Below, piece after piece: positions 50,111 through 57,920 of a DNA stretch of 64,000 nt. Position numbers and translations under genes: made by a program. A model generated the notes under the pieces. The model was given only the letters and a program-made list of their open reading frames with translations. It did not search any database and had not been told where the DNA came from. How positions within the stretch are numbered: position 1 is the first letter of the stretch; the number at the start of each line of letters is the position of its first letter. This DNA comes from Chitinophaga sancti (lineage in GTDB: Bacteria > Bacteroidota > Bacteroidia > Chitinophagales > Chitinophagaceae): the NCBI RefSeq assembly GCF_034087045.1, contig NZ_CP139247.1:3126001-3190000 (forward strand), given 5' to 3'.

Positions 50111-51568
50111 TCACTTTTTTACCGTCACCACCACCTCACAAATTTTCTGCAGGTACTCCTCCGCAATTTCCACATAATGTTTTTGCTTCGCCGGCGGAAT
50201 CTTCAACATCGCCAATCTTGCATTGTTCTTAATCAATTCATGATGCACATGCATAAACCGCCAAAACAACGCATCCCATATTTCACACCAGGGTCCCCGC
50301 TTGTAATCACTCATTTTCAATATGTAATTGGAAGAAGAAATATAAGGCTTTGTGCTCACCAATCCTCCATCCGCAAACTGGCTCATGCCATATACATTCG
50401 GCACCATCACCCAATCATACGCATCAATAAAGTGCTCCATAAACCATCTGTACACCTCATCCGGATCAAACTCACACAGCAGCATGAAATTCCCTAACAC
50501 CATCAATCTTTCAATATGATGTACATACGCCCTCTCCTGTAAATTGTGAATAATATTGTCAATAGGGGGAATACCAGTTTCACCGGTATAAAAGCATTTT
50601 GGGATTTTTCGTGTAAAACCAAAGAAGTTAGTCGTACGTTGTTTCACCCCTTCCTTCGTATACACTGCTCTCATAAACTCCCGCCAGCCAATCACCTGCC
50701 TGATAAATCCTTCCAGCGCATTCAGCGGAATACGATGTCTGCTGCCATAACTAATCGCTTTCTGTATAACCGTTTCAGGAGAGAGTAAACCGATATTCAA
50801 TGAAGAGGATAAAATAGAATGAAACAGGTAATGTTCCTCCTTAACCATAGCATCCTGGTATTCCCCAAAATGGGGTAATTTTTCTTTCAGGAAAAAGATC
50901 AGCATGCGTTCTGCCTGCCTGTGTGTAACCGGGTAGTTGAATTGGGTAATTTTTCCCCTGTTGTGCCCAAACTGCTTCTGTACATAATGTTTCGCCGCAT
51001 CATAGTTATCATAATGAAAGATGGGCATAGCCGGCACTGCAACATTAGCCGGCATCTTCTTCCTGTTCTCCGTGTCAAAGCTCCATTTCCCACCTGCAGG
51101 ACGATTACCATTCATCAGCAGGTTTAATCGCTTCCTCTCAGATTTATAATAGGAGGCCATGAAATATTTACTACTCTTATCAAAGTAAGACAGATCGCCA
51201 ATGAAGTTAGGCGAAGCGCAGCGGTGCAGGATGATATTGTATTGTTTTCCATAGCGCTGTATTCTGCGTTCCAGCAGGTAATCTGTAGTATCGATGTAGT
51301 GAATGGCCGTAACGTGATGAGCAGAAAGGTATTCGAATAAATGATGTGCCTGTGCTCTTTTATCCTGCGCCTCTATATAATGTACTACGTGCCCGCCAGC
51401 TTTGAGCCGGCTGGCATAGTACTGCATAGATGCCCGGTGCAGCAATATTTTTTGCTGGTGGAAGTTGTATTGGGAAAAGTACAGTTCGTCTTCCACTACA
51501 TAAACATGCGGGGGCAGGTGGCAATAATGCTTATATAACTGATGTGGATATATGAGCCCGATTTCCAT
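50111..51568 (-). CDS. Photolyase-like protein of the FeS-BCP (PhrB-type) lineage
   Basis: A 485-residue protein of the cryptochrome/photolyase group. The N-terminal Rossmann-like domain (YVVEDELYFSQYNFHQQKIL) and the C-terminal FAD region (VIGWREFMRAVYTKEG; VPNVYGMSQFADGG) match PhrB-type (6-4) photolyases. These normally bind a 4Fe-4S cluster through four Cys. Here LLCEFDPDEVYRWFM and KRGPWCEIWDALFWRF keep only two candidate Cys, and the usual CxxC pair is not visible. So the cluster may be absent. Function would be light-driven DNA repair or signalling; 4-5 bases separate it from the small membrane protein upstream. Confidence 0.88.
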   Translation of the reverse strand: MEIGLIYPHQLYKHYCHLPPHVYVVEDELYFSQYNFHQQKILLHRASMQYYASRLKAGGHVVHYIEAQDKRAQAHHLFEYLSAHHVTAIHYIDTTDYLLERRIQRYGKQYNIILHRCASPNFIGDLSYFDKSSKYFMASYYKSERKRLNLLMNGNRPAGGKWSFDTENRKKMPANVAVPAMPIFHYDNYDAAKHYVQKQFGHNRGKITQFNYPVTHRQAERMLIFFLKEKLPHFGEYQDAMVKEEHYLFHSILSSSLNIGLLSPETVIQKAISYGSRHRIPLNALEGFIRQVIGWREFMRAVYTKEGVKQRTTNFFGFTRKIPKCFYTGETGIPPIDNIIHNLQERAYVHHIERLMVLGNFMLLCEFDPDEVYRWFMEHFIDAYDWVMVPNVYGMSQFADGGLVSTKPYISSSNYILKMSDYKRGPWCEIWDALFWRFMHVHHELIKNNARLAMLKIPPAKQKHYVEIAEEYLQKICEVVVTVKK

Positions 51569-51572
51569 TTGA

Positions 51573-51767
51573 TCAGGAAGGACGGTCTTTTGTATTTCTG
51601 ATCAGTCCCATACCAGAGAAAAAGAATACCATACCCAGCAGTGCGTAGATGACAATCATCTTTACACTCCGGGTGCCGCCGCCGGCATTCACAAAGCTCA
51701 CAGCAGCCATGATTAATCCAAGGGCGCCTAATACGGTGAATACAACGCCCAGTACGCGTTTTTCCAT
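51573..51767 (-). CDS. Small two-helix membrane protein
   Basis: A 64-residue protein with two hydrophobic segments (VLGVVFTVLGALGLIMAAVS and MIVIYALLGMVFFFSGMGLI) joined by a glycine-rich loop and closed by a short basic tail. Small proteins of this layout (DUF3185-like) are common, but I cannot assign a function. The stop codon lies five bases before the photolyase start, so it heads that operon. Confidence 0.7.
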   Translation of the reverse strand: MEKRVLGVVFTVLGALGLIMAAVSFVNAGGGTRSVKMIVIYALLGMVFFFSGMGLIRNTKDRPS

Positions 51768-51851
51768 AAAGTTTGAGTTTTACTGTGGAAAGGGTACAAA
51801 TAATATGCCGCTGCGGCTGGCACATCGAATTGAATTTGCTATTTTTATACT

Positions 51852-52433
51852 ATGAGTGATTTCAACCAGATGAAGGCCGCGGTATTCAGTTTTCAGCCAC
51901 TCGACGATACAGAATGGGCGGAGTTTTCGCAGACCCTGCACCTCAAAACGTATAAAAAAGGTGACTTCCTGATCAGGGATGGGGAAGTAGAAAGCCAGAT
52001 CTATTTTTTAAACTCAGGTGCTACCCGCCATTATTTTATCCGGGATGGCAAAGAATTTACGGTAGATTTTCAGTTTGCAGGCGATTTTGTGACCGCTTTT
52101 TATTCCCTCATTACCCGGGAACCAAGTACCGTATTTGTAGAAGTATTGGAAGAGACGACGGCCGTCATCATTAACTACCTGGAATTACAGTCTTTCTATG
52201 CACATTCTCATCATGGAGAGCGGATTGGACGCCTGATGGCTGAGTATCAGTATATAAAACGGCTGAGGCGGGAGATGGACTTATTATCCCGCACTGCAGA
52301 AGAGCGTTATGTGGGTTTACTAAAAAGAGCGCCGGCATTAATAAGTAATATCTCCGTGAAACATTTATCTTCTTACCTGGGTATACAGCCTGAAAGTTTA
52401 AGCCGGATCAGAAAGCAGGTTTTGGGAAACTAA
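51852..52433 (+). CDS. Crp/Fnr-family transcriptional regulator
   Basis: A 193-residue regulator. The cyclic-nucleotide-binding-like beta-barrel (YKKGDFLIRDGEVESQIYFL; FQFAGDFVTAFYSL) precedes a C-terminal helix-turn-helix, VKHLSSYLGIQPESLSRIRK, of the Bacteroidota 'catabolite repressor' type. It lacks the PRA.. residues typical of cAMP binding and has no Fnr cysteines, so the ligand is unclear. It precedes a DoxX-like gene by 44 bases and may control it. Confidence 0.9.
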   Translation: MSDFNQMKAAVFSFQPLDDTEWAEFSQTLHLKTYKKGDFLIRDGEVESQIYFLNSGATRHYFIRDGKEFTVDFQFAGDFVTAFYSLITREPSTVFVEVLEETTAVIINYLELQSFYAHSHHGERIGRLMAEYQYIKRLRREMDLLSRTAEERYVGLLKRAPALISNISVKHLSSYLGIQPESLSRIRKQVLGN

Positions 52434-52477
52434 CATACATCATTTTCGTTCAAATGTGAATCAACCAAATTTGTGTT

Positions 52478-52936
52478 ATGAAACCTTTGATCGTATTATT
52501 AGTTACTTTCTTTTTGTCGCTGATCATTGCCCGGTTATCAACACGGGAATGGTCGCTGTTATTTGCAGGCAATGTAGCCATGTGCTGTATGTTGCTACTG
52601 ACGGCTTTCGGACATTTTAAATTTACAAATGGGATGGTGATGATGTTGCCACCCGTGATCCCTTTCAAAACAGCGGTAGTGTATATAAGTGGGATCGTGG
52701 AAATTGCACTGGGGATCATGTTGCTTTTTCCTCCTTTAAGGAATATTGCAGGGAACCTGTTGGTTATTCTTTTTATTGTTTTATTGCCTGCAAATATATA
52801 TGCAGCCAGCATCAACCTAAATATAGAAATGGCGAACCATGAAGGACCGGGGTATAGTTATTTGTACTTCAGAGTGCCTTTACAATTGTTATTTATTGGA
52901 TGGGTGTTGTATTTTTCTACAGGGTGGTTCAGGTGA
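52478..52936 (+). CDS. DoxX-like membrane protein
   Basis: A 152-residue protein with four transmembrane helices. The spacing and AFGHFKFTNGMVMMLPPVIP followed by VYISGIVEIALGIMLLFPPL match the DoxX/DoxD family, in which the conserved helix 2-3 region has the P..G..E pattern. The family is tied to quinone or thiosulfate metabolism in a few organisms, but most bacterial members are uncharacterised. It is in the same direction as the Crp-type regulator. Confidence 0.8.
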   Translation: MKPLIVLLVTFFLSLIIARLSTREWSLLFAGNVAMCCMLLLTAFGHFKFTNGMVMMLPPVIPFKTAVVYISGIVEIALGIMLLFPPLRNIAGNLLVILFIVLLPANIYAASINLNIEMANHEGPGYSYLYFRVPLQLLFIGWVLYFSTGWFR

Positions 52937-53547
52937 TTAATCACCACCACCTCCGCAACCCCCGCATCCTCCGCCTCCACAGCTACTGCCACCGCCACTG
53001 CAACTACTAACACTACTGCTACAGCTGCTACCGCTATTACTACTGTTGGGAAATATCTCCCTGTTTTCATGCCGGTATATTTCGGTAATCGTAGTACCAA
53101 ATGCGGCGGTGAGCAAAGCGGCATCAGTGAAATGCCGGATAGTGGTTGGCCCTTTCAATGCATAGACCATGGGGATATCCTGTGTTTTATAAAACTTCAC
53201 AGCCTTGTCGAAGATAAGCTGTTTTCGATCAGCCATGAGCCACCGGAAGAGGGGATGTGATGTAATTCTTTGCCTAAAGTATCGCGGCAAAAAGCTTCCC
53301 AGTAAGAGCGTGTATAGGTAAGGTGCAGGTGCCATACTTCGTCTACGATTTTGGAAGGAGAGGCGCCTTTGTCCAGTACACAACAGAGGAATATAAAACG
53401 TTTATATTCAAGGATGGCTCTTAGTGTGAATTTTTTAGTCCAGCGTTGTTCTTTGGCAAGTCGGGTTGAGAATGGGAGAGTAGCTGTCCCGTCGTCGATT
53501 GGGAATTGTTCGATTTTTTCCCATAGGGTTAAATGTGTTGCATTCAT
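52937..53547 (-). pseudogene. Glycine-rich-tail (GRDP/DUF1399-like) protein, frameshifted
   Basis: ATG 53547 starts a normal N-terminus with ILEYKRFIFLCCVLDKGASP and SKIVDEVWHLHLTYTRSYWE, a GRDP/DUF1399-like pattern, reaching HHIPSSGG. The frame then ends soon. The -1 frame carries on with ADRKQLIFDKAVKFYKTQDI, PMVYALKGPTTIRHF and a tail of Ser, Cys and Gly ending CGGGGCGGCGGGGD. A one-base loss between about 53230 and 53260 joins the two parts. No slippery heptamer is seen, so programmed frameshifting is unlikely. The intact protein would have about 205 residues. Confidence 0.7.
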
Positions 53548-53745
53548 AATTGCACTCTAAGATAGGAGATTTTTATTAATCAAAATCGGAACGTAAATTA
53601 TTTCAATGTTGCTTTTCCCTTATAGAAATACCCCCCAAAAAAATGACATATTAGTATCCCTGTTATAGGCTCGTTTATAATTGAATATTAGGGTAATAAT
53701 AAAATTAACGTATGCCTTATTACTAATTATTTATATATTTACCCA

Positions 53746-54621
53746 ATGAATTACTCCCTAACCTATTTAAAGCTGACTTTTTGTGGTCTGGTTTTATGTG
53801 CTTCGATATCAAGTGGTTATGCGCAACAGTATAAGTCATTAGACGGGTCTACTCTAATTAGAAAGGAGAAAGAAAGGAGTCGTGTAAAGACAATTACCGT
53901 ATTAAACAGGGATAGTTCTGCCCTGAAAGAGGGATATTATGTGACTGAATGGCCTGACCAAAGCCGGTTTTATTTCTATGTGGATAATAATGGTACATTG
54001 GACAGAACAGCCAGGAAAATATTCAGTAATGATCAGTCATTTCTGATGATTACCATGGAGTTGCGTGATAACAAACTGAATGGTAAGCGTCAGGTATTTG
54101 ATAATAAGATCCTCATTTCAGAAGCGGATTTCAGGGAAGGGTATATTCAGAAGGAAAAGGTATTTAAGAATAAGGCCCTGATCCGTGAGAACTTTTACAC
54201 ACCGGATGGAAGTCTGGATAGTACGAGGGAGTATGAGCAGGGTACGCTGGAATATACTTACAAGGAACTGGGGAATGGTGCAAACCTGAGAAGAAGCTTT
54301 TTTCCAGATGGAAAATTGCAGCAGTGGAAACAGGTAGACCAGATGCAAAAGGTGATGTTGACGAGGGAGTTTGATCCAACCGGGAGGTTATTGCAGGAAG
54401 AATATGTGAAAGGAAAGGATTCAGTGATTACAAAGAAGTTTTATCCAAATGGCATCGTGAGTACATTGCATGAGATGGGGCAGGGGCAGGAATATGTGAA
54501 GGAGTATGATGAAAAAGGGAAATTGATTAGTGAGAAAGTTGTGGAACATACAGCAATGGCGGCGGCACCGGTTGAGATGAAGATGGCGACGGATAGTAAA
54601 GGGATTACGACAGAACAATAA
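53746..54621 (+). CDS. Exported MORN-like repeat protein
   Basis: A 291-residue protein with signal peptide (about 1-26, SGYAQQ). The body has repeated short strands such as LIRENFYTPDGSLDSTREYE and EFDPTGRLLQEEYVKGKDSV, the MORN_2/YwqK-type 'YY.NGKL....Y..G' pattern. It is annotated in many genomes as 'toxin-antitoxin system YwqK family antitoxin', but that name has no support here. Function unknown. It is followed by the 77-base tandem array and its terminator. Confidence 0.75.
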   Translation: MNYSLTYLKLTFCGLVLCASISSGYAQQYKSLDGSTLIRKEKERSRVKTITVLNRDSSALKEGYYVTEWPDQSRFYFYVDNNGTLDRTARKIFSNDQSFLMITMELRDNKLNGKRQVFDNKILISEADFREGYIQKEKVFKNKALIRENFYTPDGSLDSTREYEQGTLEYTYKELGNGANLRRSFFPDGKLQQWKQVDQMQKVMLTREFDPTGRLLQEEYVKGKDSVITKKFYPNGIVSTLHEMGQGQEYVKEYDEKGKLISEKVVEHTAMAAAPVEMKMATDSKGITTEQ

Positions 54622-54643
54622 AGAATTTATATACAAAAAGAAA

Positions 54644-54829
54644 AGAGGGTGTGACCTAAATAAGTGAAACTTCTTAGAATCGCATAAAATGGAATGTGGT
54701 TCCATCAGGTCCGAATTAAAAGAGGGTGTAACCTAAATAAATGAAATTTCTTAAAATCGCATAAATGGAATCTGGTTCTACCAGGTATCCGAATTAAAAG
54801 AGGGTGTATCTAACAAATACACCCTCTTT
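54644..54829 (+). repeat. 77/78-base tandem repeat ending in a terminator hairpin
   Basis: AGAGGGTGT recurs at 54644, 54721 and 54799. The two full units share CTAAATAARTGAAA and RAATCGCATAAA. The third copy is cut short and forms GAGGGTGTA / TACACCCTC (54800-54808 and 54818-54826) followed by TTTCCTTTTT. The first two copies carry only the 5' arm of that hairpin. Confidence 0.85.
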
Positions 54830-54882
54830 CCTTTTTAGGACAATAGCCTGTGGCCGGTTGAAAATGAAATCTTATTATTTTA

Positions 54883-54914
54883 TTTGGAAATTAATTGTGC
54901 ACAATTTAATTTTG
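54883..54914 (+). promoter_or_regulatory. ohrR promoter with embedded palindromic operator
   Basis: TTTG (54883-54886) and TAATTTTG (54907-54914) are 20 bases apart, a good Bacteroidota promoter. Between them lies AATTGTGCACAATT, a perfect 14-base palindrome inside a wider near-palindrome from 54888 to 54912. A repressor bound there would block the polymerase. OhrR is the obvious candidate, as its known operators are AT-rich palindromes. Confidence 0.8.
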
Positions 54915-54933
54915 GTAAACCAAATGAGAAGAT

Positions 54934-55362
54934 ATGAGTTTGCTGAAACTGGAAAATCAGGTTTGTTTTCCGCTCTACGCGGCTTCCCGGCAGATCACCG
55001 CACTCTACCGGCCATTGCTGGAAGAGCTGGACCTCACCTACCCTCAGTACCTGGTCATGATGGTGCTATGGGAGCATAGCGTGATAACAGTGAAAGCCCT
55101 GGGTGAACAATTATTCCTTGACAGTGGTACCCTGACTCCATTACTGAAGCGACTGGAAGAAAAAGGGATGGTAAAGCGGTCAAGAGACGAACAGGATGAG
55201 CGCGTAGTAAATATCGCCCTCACACCAGCCGGCAAAAAGATGGAAAAGAGTGCAGAAAAAATACCCGCACAGCTGGCCTGTGAAATGGATATGAGTGAAA
55301 AAGAACTGAAGCAGCTGCGTGCTACATTACATAAATTATTAAATAAAGTAGGACACATTTAA
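54934..55362 (+). CDS. ohrR: MarR-family organic-peroxide sensor OhrR
   Basis: A 142-residue MarR protein of the OhrR group. ENQVCFPLYAASRQITALYR holds the peroxidatic cysteine at residue 11, and LDLTYPQYLVMMVLWEH the conserved tyrosines that bond with it. The winged helix follows (VKALGEQLFLDSGTLTPLLK, DEQDERVVNIALT). Only one Cys is visible, so it is a 1-Cys OhrR. It represses ohr until an organic hydroperoxide oxidises the Cys. ohr follows 11 bases later, so both are autoregulated. Confidence 0.93.
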   Translation: MSLLKLENQVCFPLYAASRQITALYRPLLEELDLTYPQYLVMMVLWEHSVITVKALGEQLFLDSGTLTPLLKRLEEKGMVKRSRDEQDERVVNIALTPAGKKMEKSAEKIPAQLACEMDMSEKELKQLRATLHKLLNKVGHI

Positions 55363-55373
55363 AATATTAAATC

Positions 55374-55799
55374 ATGGAACAAGCTTTGTATTCAACAGCA
55401 GTAATGGTAACAGGTGGTAGGAATGGTCATGTTAAATCTACAGATGGCATCCTGGAACTGGATGTAAGGATCCCGAAAGAAATGGGTGGTCCTGGTGGAG
55501 CTACTAATCCTGAACAATTATTTGCAGCTGGCTATGCAGCCTGCTTTGACAGCGCGCTGAACCTTATGATCAGGAATGCAAAAGTGGAAACCGGTACTTC
55601 TTCTGTGACAGCAAAAGTAAGCATTGGGAAACAAGGCGTGGGCTTTGCACTGTTTGTGGAAATGAGTGTGAATATTCCAGGTGTGGAAATTGAAAAGGCA
55701 AAAGAACTGGTAGAAAGGGCGCATGAAGTTTGTCCATACTCCAATGCAACAAGAGGTAATATAGATGTCGCATTTCATGTGACAGCTGAAGGTGAATAA
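55374..55799 (+). CDS. ohr: Organic hydroperoxide resistance protein Ohr
   Basis: A 141-residue Ohr/OsmC fold peroxidase. The two catalytic cysteines are in FAAGYAACFDSALN near 59 and AHEVCPYSNATRGN near 123, and the Arg of the active site lies in the N-terminal DVRIPKEMGG. It reduces fatty-acid and other organic hydroperoxides using lipoylated proteins. Length and motifs are standard. Co-transcribed with ohrR. Confidence 0.95.
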   Translation: MEQALYSTAVMVTGGRNGHVKSTDGILELDVRIPKEMGGPGGATNPEQLFAAGYAACFDSALNLMIRNAKVETGTSSVTAKVSIGKQGVGFALFVEMSVNIPGVEIEKAKELVERAHEVCPYSNATRGNIDVAFHVTAEGE

Positions 55800-55809
55800 A
55801 GGGAACAGG

Positions 55810-55838
55810 GTATCTCATTTTATTTATGAGATACTCTT
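55810..55838. terminator. Hairpin between ohr and the convergent membrane gene
   Basis: GTATCTCAT pairs with ATGAGATAC around a seven-base loop (55810-55818, 55826-55834), followed by TCTTTC. It ends five bases before the stop of the next minus-strand gene's frame. Confidence 0.75.
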
Positions 55839-55842
55839 TCAT

Positions 55843-57198
55843 TTATTCGATAATTGATGCAGGTATTTCAGCAACATCTGCTTCTTCTAATTCAGGATGG
55901 AAGATTTCTATCAAAAAGAAATAAGACAGCACAGAAGCCATGAATAATGCAAATGTGGGTCTTCCTATACCTGCTGCAGCAATAAACTGGATGAGAGAAC
56001 CTGCGGTAGCCAGAACAACCAGTGAGATGATTGCATTCTTACCTTTATCCAGGAGGAAATAATTAACCAGCTTAACAAACATGACGAGAAATAAAAAGCC
56101 GGTAACTGCTGATGTTTCATAACGGGTAGCACTGAATGCAACCCATAAGCCCCAGACGCTGAATAATGCACCTATTCCAATAATATAATTATTGATAGCA
56201 GCATCACGTTTTATCAGGTAAAATATTCCATTTTCACTTTTGCTATCGTGTTTTGGTGTCGCTTTGTACAGTTTGTACCATACAATAATATTCACAAAAG
56301 GAATGAAATGTAAGAGGTACAACCAGCCATTGTTGTTAGCAATCGTGTTCATTCTGCTGATCACAATATTCCTGGTCATAGTAGCGGTGATATAGAAGAT
56401 ACTTACAATCATGACAAAGGTAACCGCGTTGGTGAGGACCGCGGGAGACTGAAAACCACTGTATCCTTTTCTGAAATAATCATTTTGTGCATAGGCTTTC
56501 AACAAAACTGCTGAATGGTATATGACTACCCAGCAGGAAATGGAAACCAAAGGATAAAGCATGCGATATTCCTTACCGCTTACCACCTGTATTTTGGAAG
56601 TGAGGATATTGCTGTACCCTTTTTCACTGAAATAATTTTCGGCGAGAAAGATCCAGCCATAAATCAGGAATGGTGTGAAGAAGTCTTCCAATACAAACTG
56701 TAAATTAAAAGGAGATACGCGAACGTAGGAAAGTGGTGAGAAAGGGAAATCAGAAGTATAGCAGATAATGAGACCTGCTACCAGACCAGTTTGCCAGAAA
56801 TTTCGTTTCCCTGATATAAAGCAGACACCGATCACCTGAAGAATACTCCATATAATTCCAATGAACGTGCCGTCAATATAAGCGGGAAGCCAACCATACA
56901 TCCGATCTATCAACCAGTTGACACTGATATTTAAAATGATGAAGCCGGCGATAGTAAGGAGGGCTTTTTTGTAGTTCTTGCTGATGATATGTTCCCATCC
57001 ATAGGCAATGGCTAGTTTAATGGAGGTGAATACTACCGCAACGGTAAAGGTGCCTTGCGATGTCACCCACATGAATGCGCCATTTACGTTGTGGAGGAAG
57101 GTGGCAATGAGGCCAAGTATGACTAAAATAATGCCTGGTATCCAAACGCTTTTTAATGTAAGTCTTTGGCGGTCTGAGAAATAGGTTGTAAGTTCCAT
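55843..57198 (-). CDS. Polytopic membrane protein of unknown function
   Basis: A 451-residue protein with about twelve hydrophobic segments and short loops. I do not recognise a family. Some features: SVWIPGIILVILGLIATFLH at the start, a central loop with KYKLYKATPKHDSKSENG, and a C-terminal cytoplasmic acidic tail HPELEEADVAEIPAS. One segment (YLLHFIPFVNIIVWYKLYKA) resembles the DUF805-like LHFIP motif of small membrane proteins. Transport or sensing are both possible. Length and context make it a real gene. Confidence 0.75.
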   Translation of the reverse strand: MELTTYFSDRQRLTLKSVWIPGIILVILGLIATFLHNVNGAFMWVTSQGTFTVAVVFTSIKLAIAYGWEHIISKNYKKALLTIAGFIILNISVNWLIDRMYGWLPAYIDGTFIGIIWSILQVIGVCFISGKRNFWQTGLVAGLIICYTSDFPFSPLSYVRVSPFNLQFVLEDFFTPFLIYGWIFLAENYFSEKGYSNILTSKIQVVSGKEYRMLYPLVSISCWVVIYHSAVLLKAYAQNDYFRKGYSGFQSPAVLTNAVTFVMIVSIFYITATMTRNIVISRMNTIANNNGWLYLLHFIPFVNIIVWYKLYKATPKHDSKSENGIFYLIKRDAAINNYIIGIGALFSVWGLWVAFSATRYETSAVTGFLFLVMFVKLVNYFLLDKGKNAIISLVVLATAGSLIQFIAAAGIGRPTFALFMASVLSYFFLIEIFHPELEEADVAEIPASIIE

Positions 57199-57285
57199 AG
57201 ATAGGTAGGGGCGGTTATAGGTTCATGTAAAATAGAATGTACAGGGGTAAATGTATGTATTAAATTTAATATGTTGATGTAGTGC

Positions 57286-57861
57286 TTAGCGGAAGGTTTC
57301 AAGTGAACCATTACATTTATCAAAACGAATTTTATGTACTGGAAATTGAATCATGCAATTGGTAGTGGTATCTTTTCCCATGGCTGATTCTATATATCTG
57401 CTGAAGATAAATTTGTGTTGACTCAGCTCATAACCGATCAGTGCATGCCCCGCAAATCCCTGGTCAACCGTATATTCAACATTGTAATTTTTGAAGGTCC
57501 ATTTTTTTACGATACGTTTATTACTTCCCGCAGCAAAACTACTGACAACATTCTGAAACCCCAGTATTAAAAACAACATAACTGTTATCACTACACTCAT
57601 CACAGTTTTCACTCTTTGATTGTCACTCATTTGTAGAAATACCGCATAACCTGCAGCAAGTAATATTAACAATAATATCGGATAAGCATAAGGAATGATG
57701 TAATGCCAGGGAGTGAAGATGGGGATCAGCAGCAAGGCAGAAATACCAAGGGTCCAGTATATCCTGCTGTGAGCGGTGTTGTGTTCTAAAAACAATCCTA
57801 TTAAAGGAAAAATAAATAAGATAAATGTAGTCCCACCTCCTTCGAAATTCACGTTGTGCAT
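57286..57861 (-). CDS. Membrane protein of unknown function
   Basis: A 191-residue protein with four hydrophobic segments in the first 110 residues (FILFIFPLIGLFLEH, YWTLGISALLLIPIF, YPILLLILLAAGYAVFL, VMSVVITVMLFLILGF) and a soluble C-terminal domain with NVEYTVDQGFAGHALIGYEL. I do not recognise it. ATG at 57861 is preferred; a longer frame would overlap the divergent antiporter. It precedes nothing in an obvious operon. Confidence 0.65.
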   Translation of the reverse strand: MHNVNFEGGGTTFILFIFPLIGLFLEHNTAHSRIYWTLGISALLLIPIFTPWHYIIPYAYPILLLILLAAGYAVFLQMSDNQRVKTVMSVVITVMLFLILGFQNVVSSFAAGSNKRIVKKWTFKNYNVEYTVDQGFAGHALIGYELSQHKFIFSRYIESAMGKDTTTNCMIQFPVHKIRFDKCNGSLETFR

Positions 57862-57920
57862 AGTATGGGAAAGATAGGAAAAAATCTCGTATATTGACCG
57901 CTTAACAAAAGAACAATTGA

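Noticed and set aside
52858..53124. Val/Ala-rich minus-strand frame near 53 kb
   Set aside because: It is an off-frame reading of the Ser/Cys/Gly tail and has low complexity.
53746..54621. Antitoxin function for the MORN-like protein
   Set aside because: The 'YwqK antitoxin' label is an annotation habit; a signal peptide is present and no toxin gene is adjacent.
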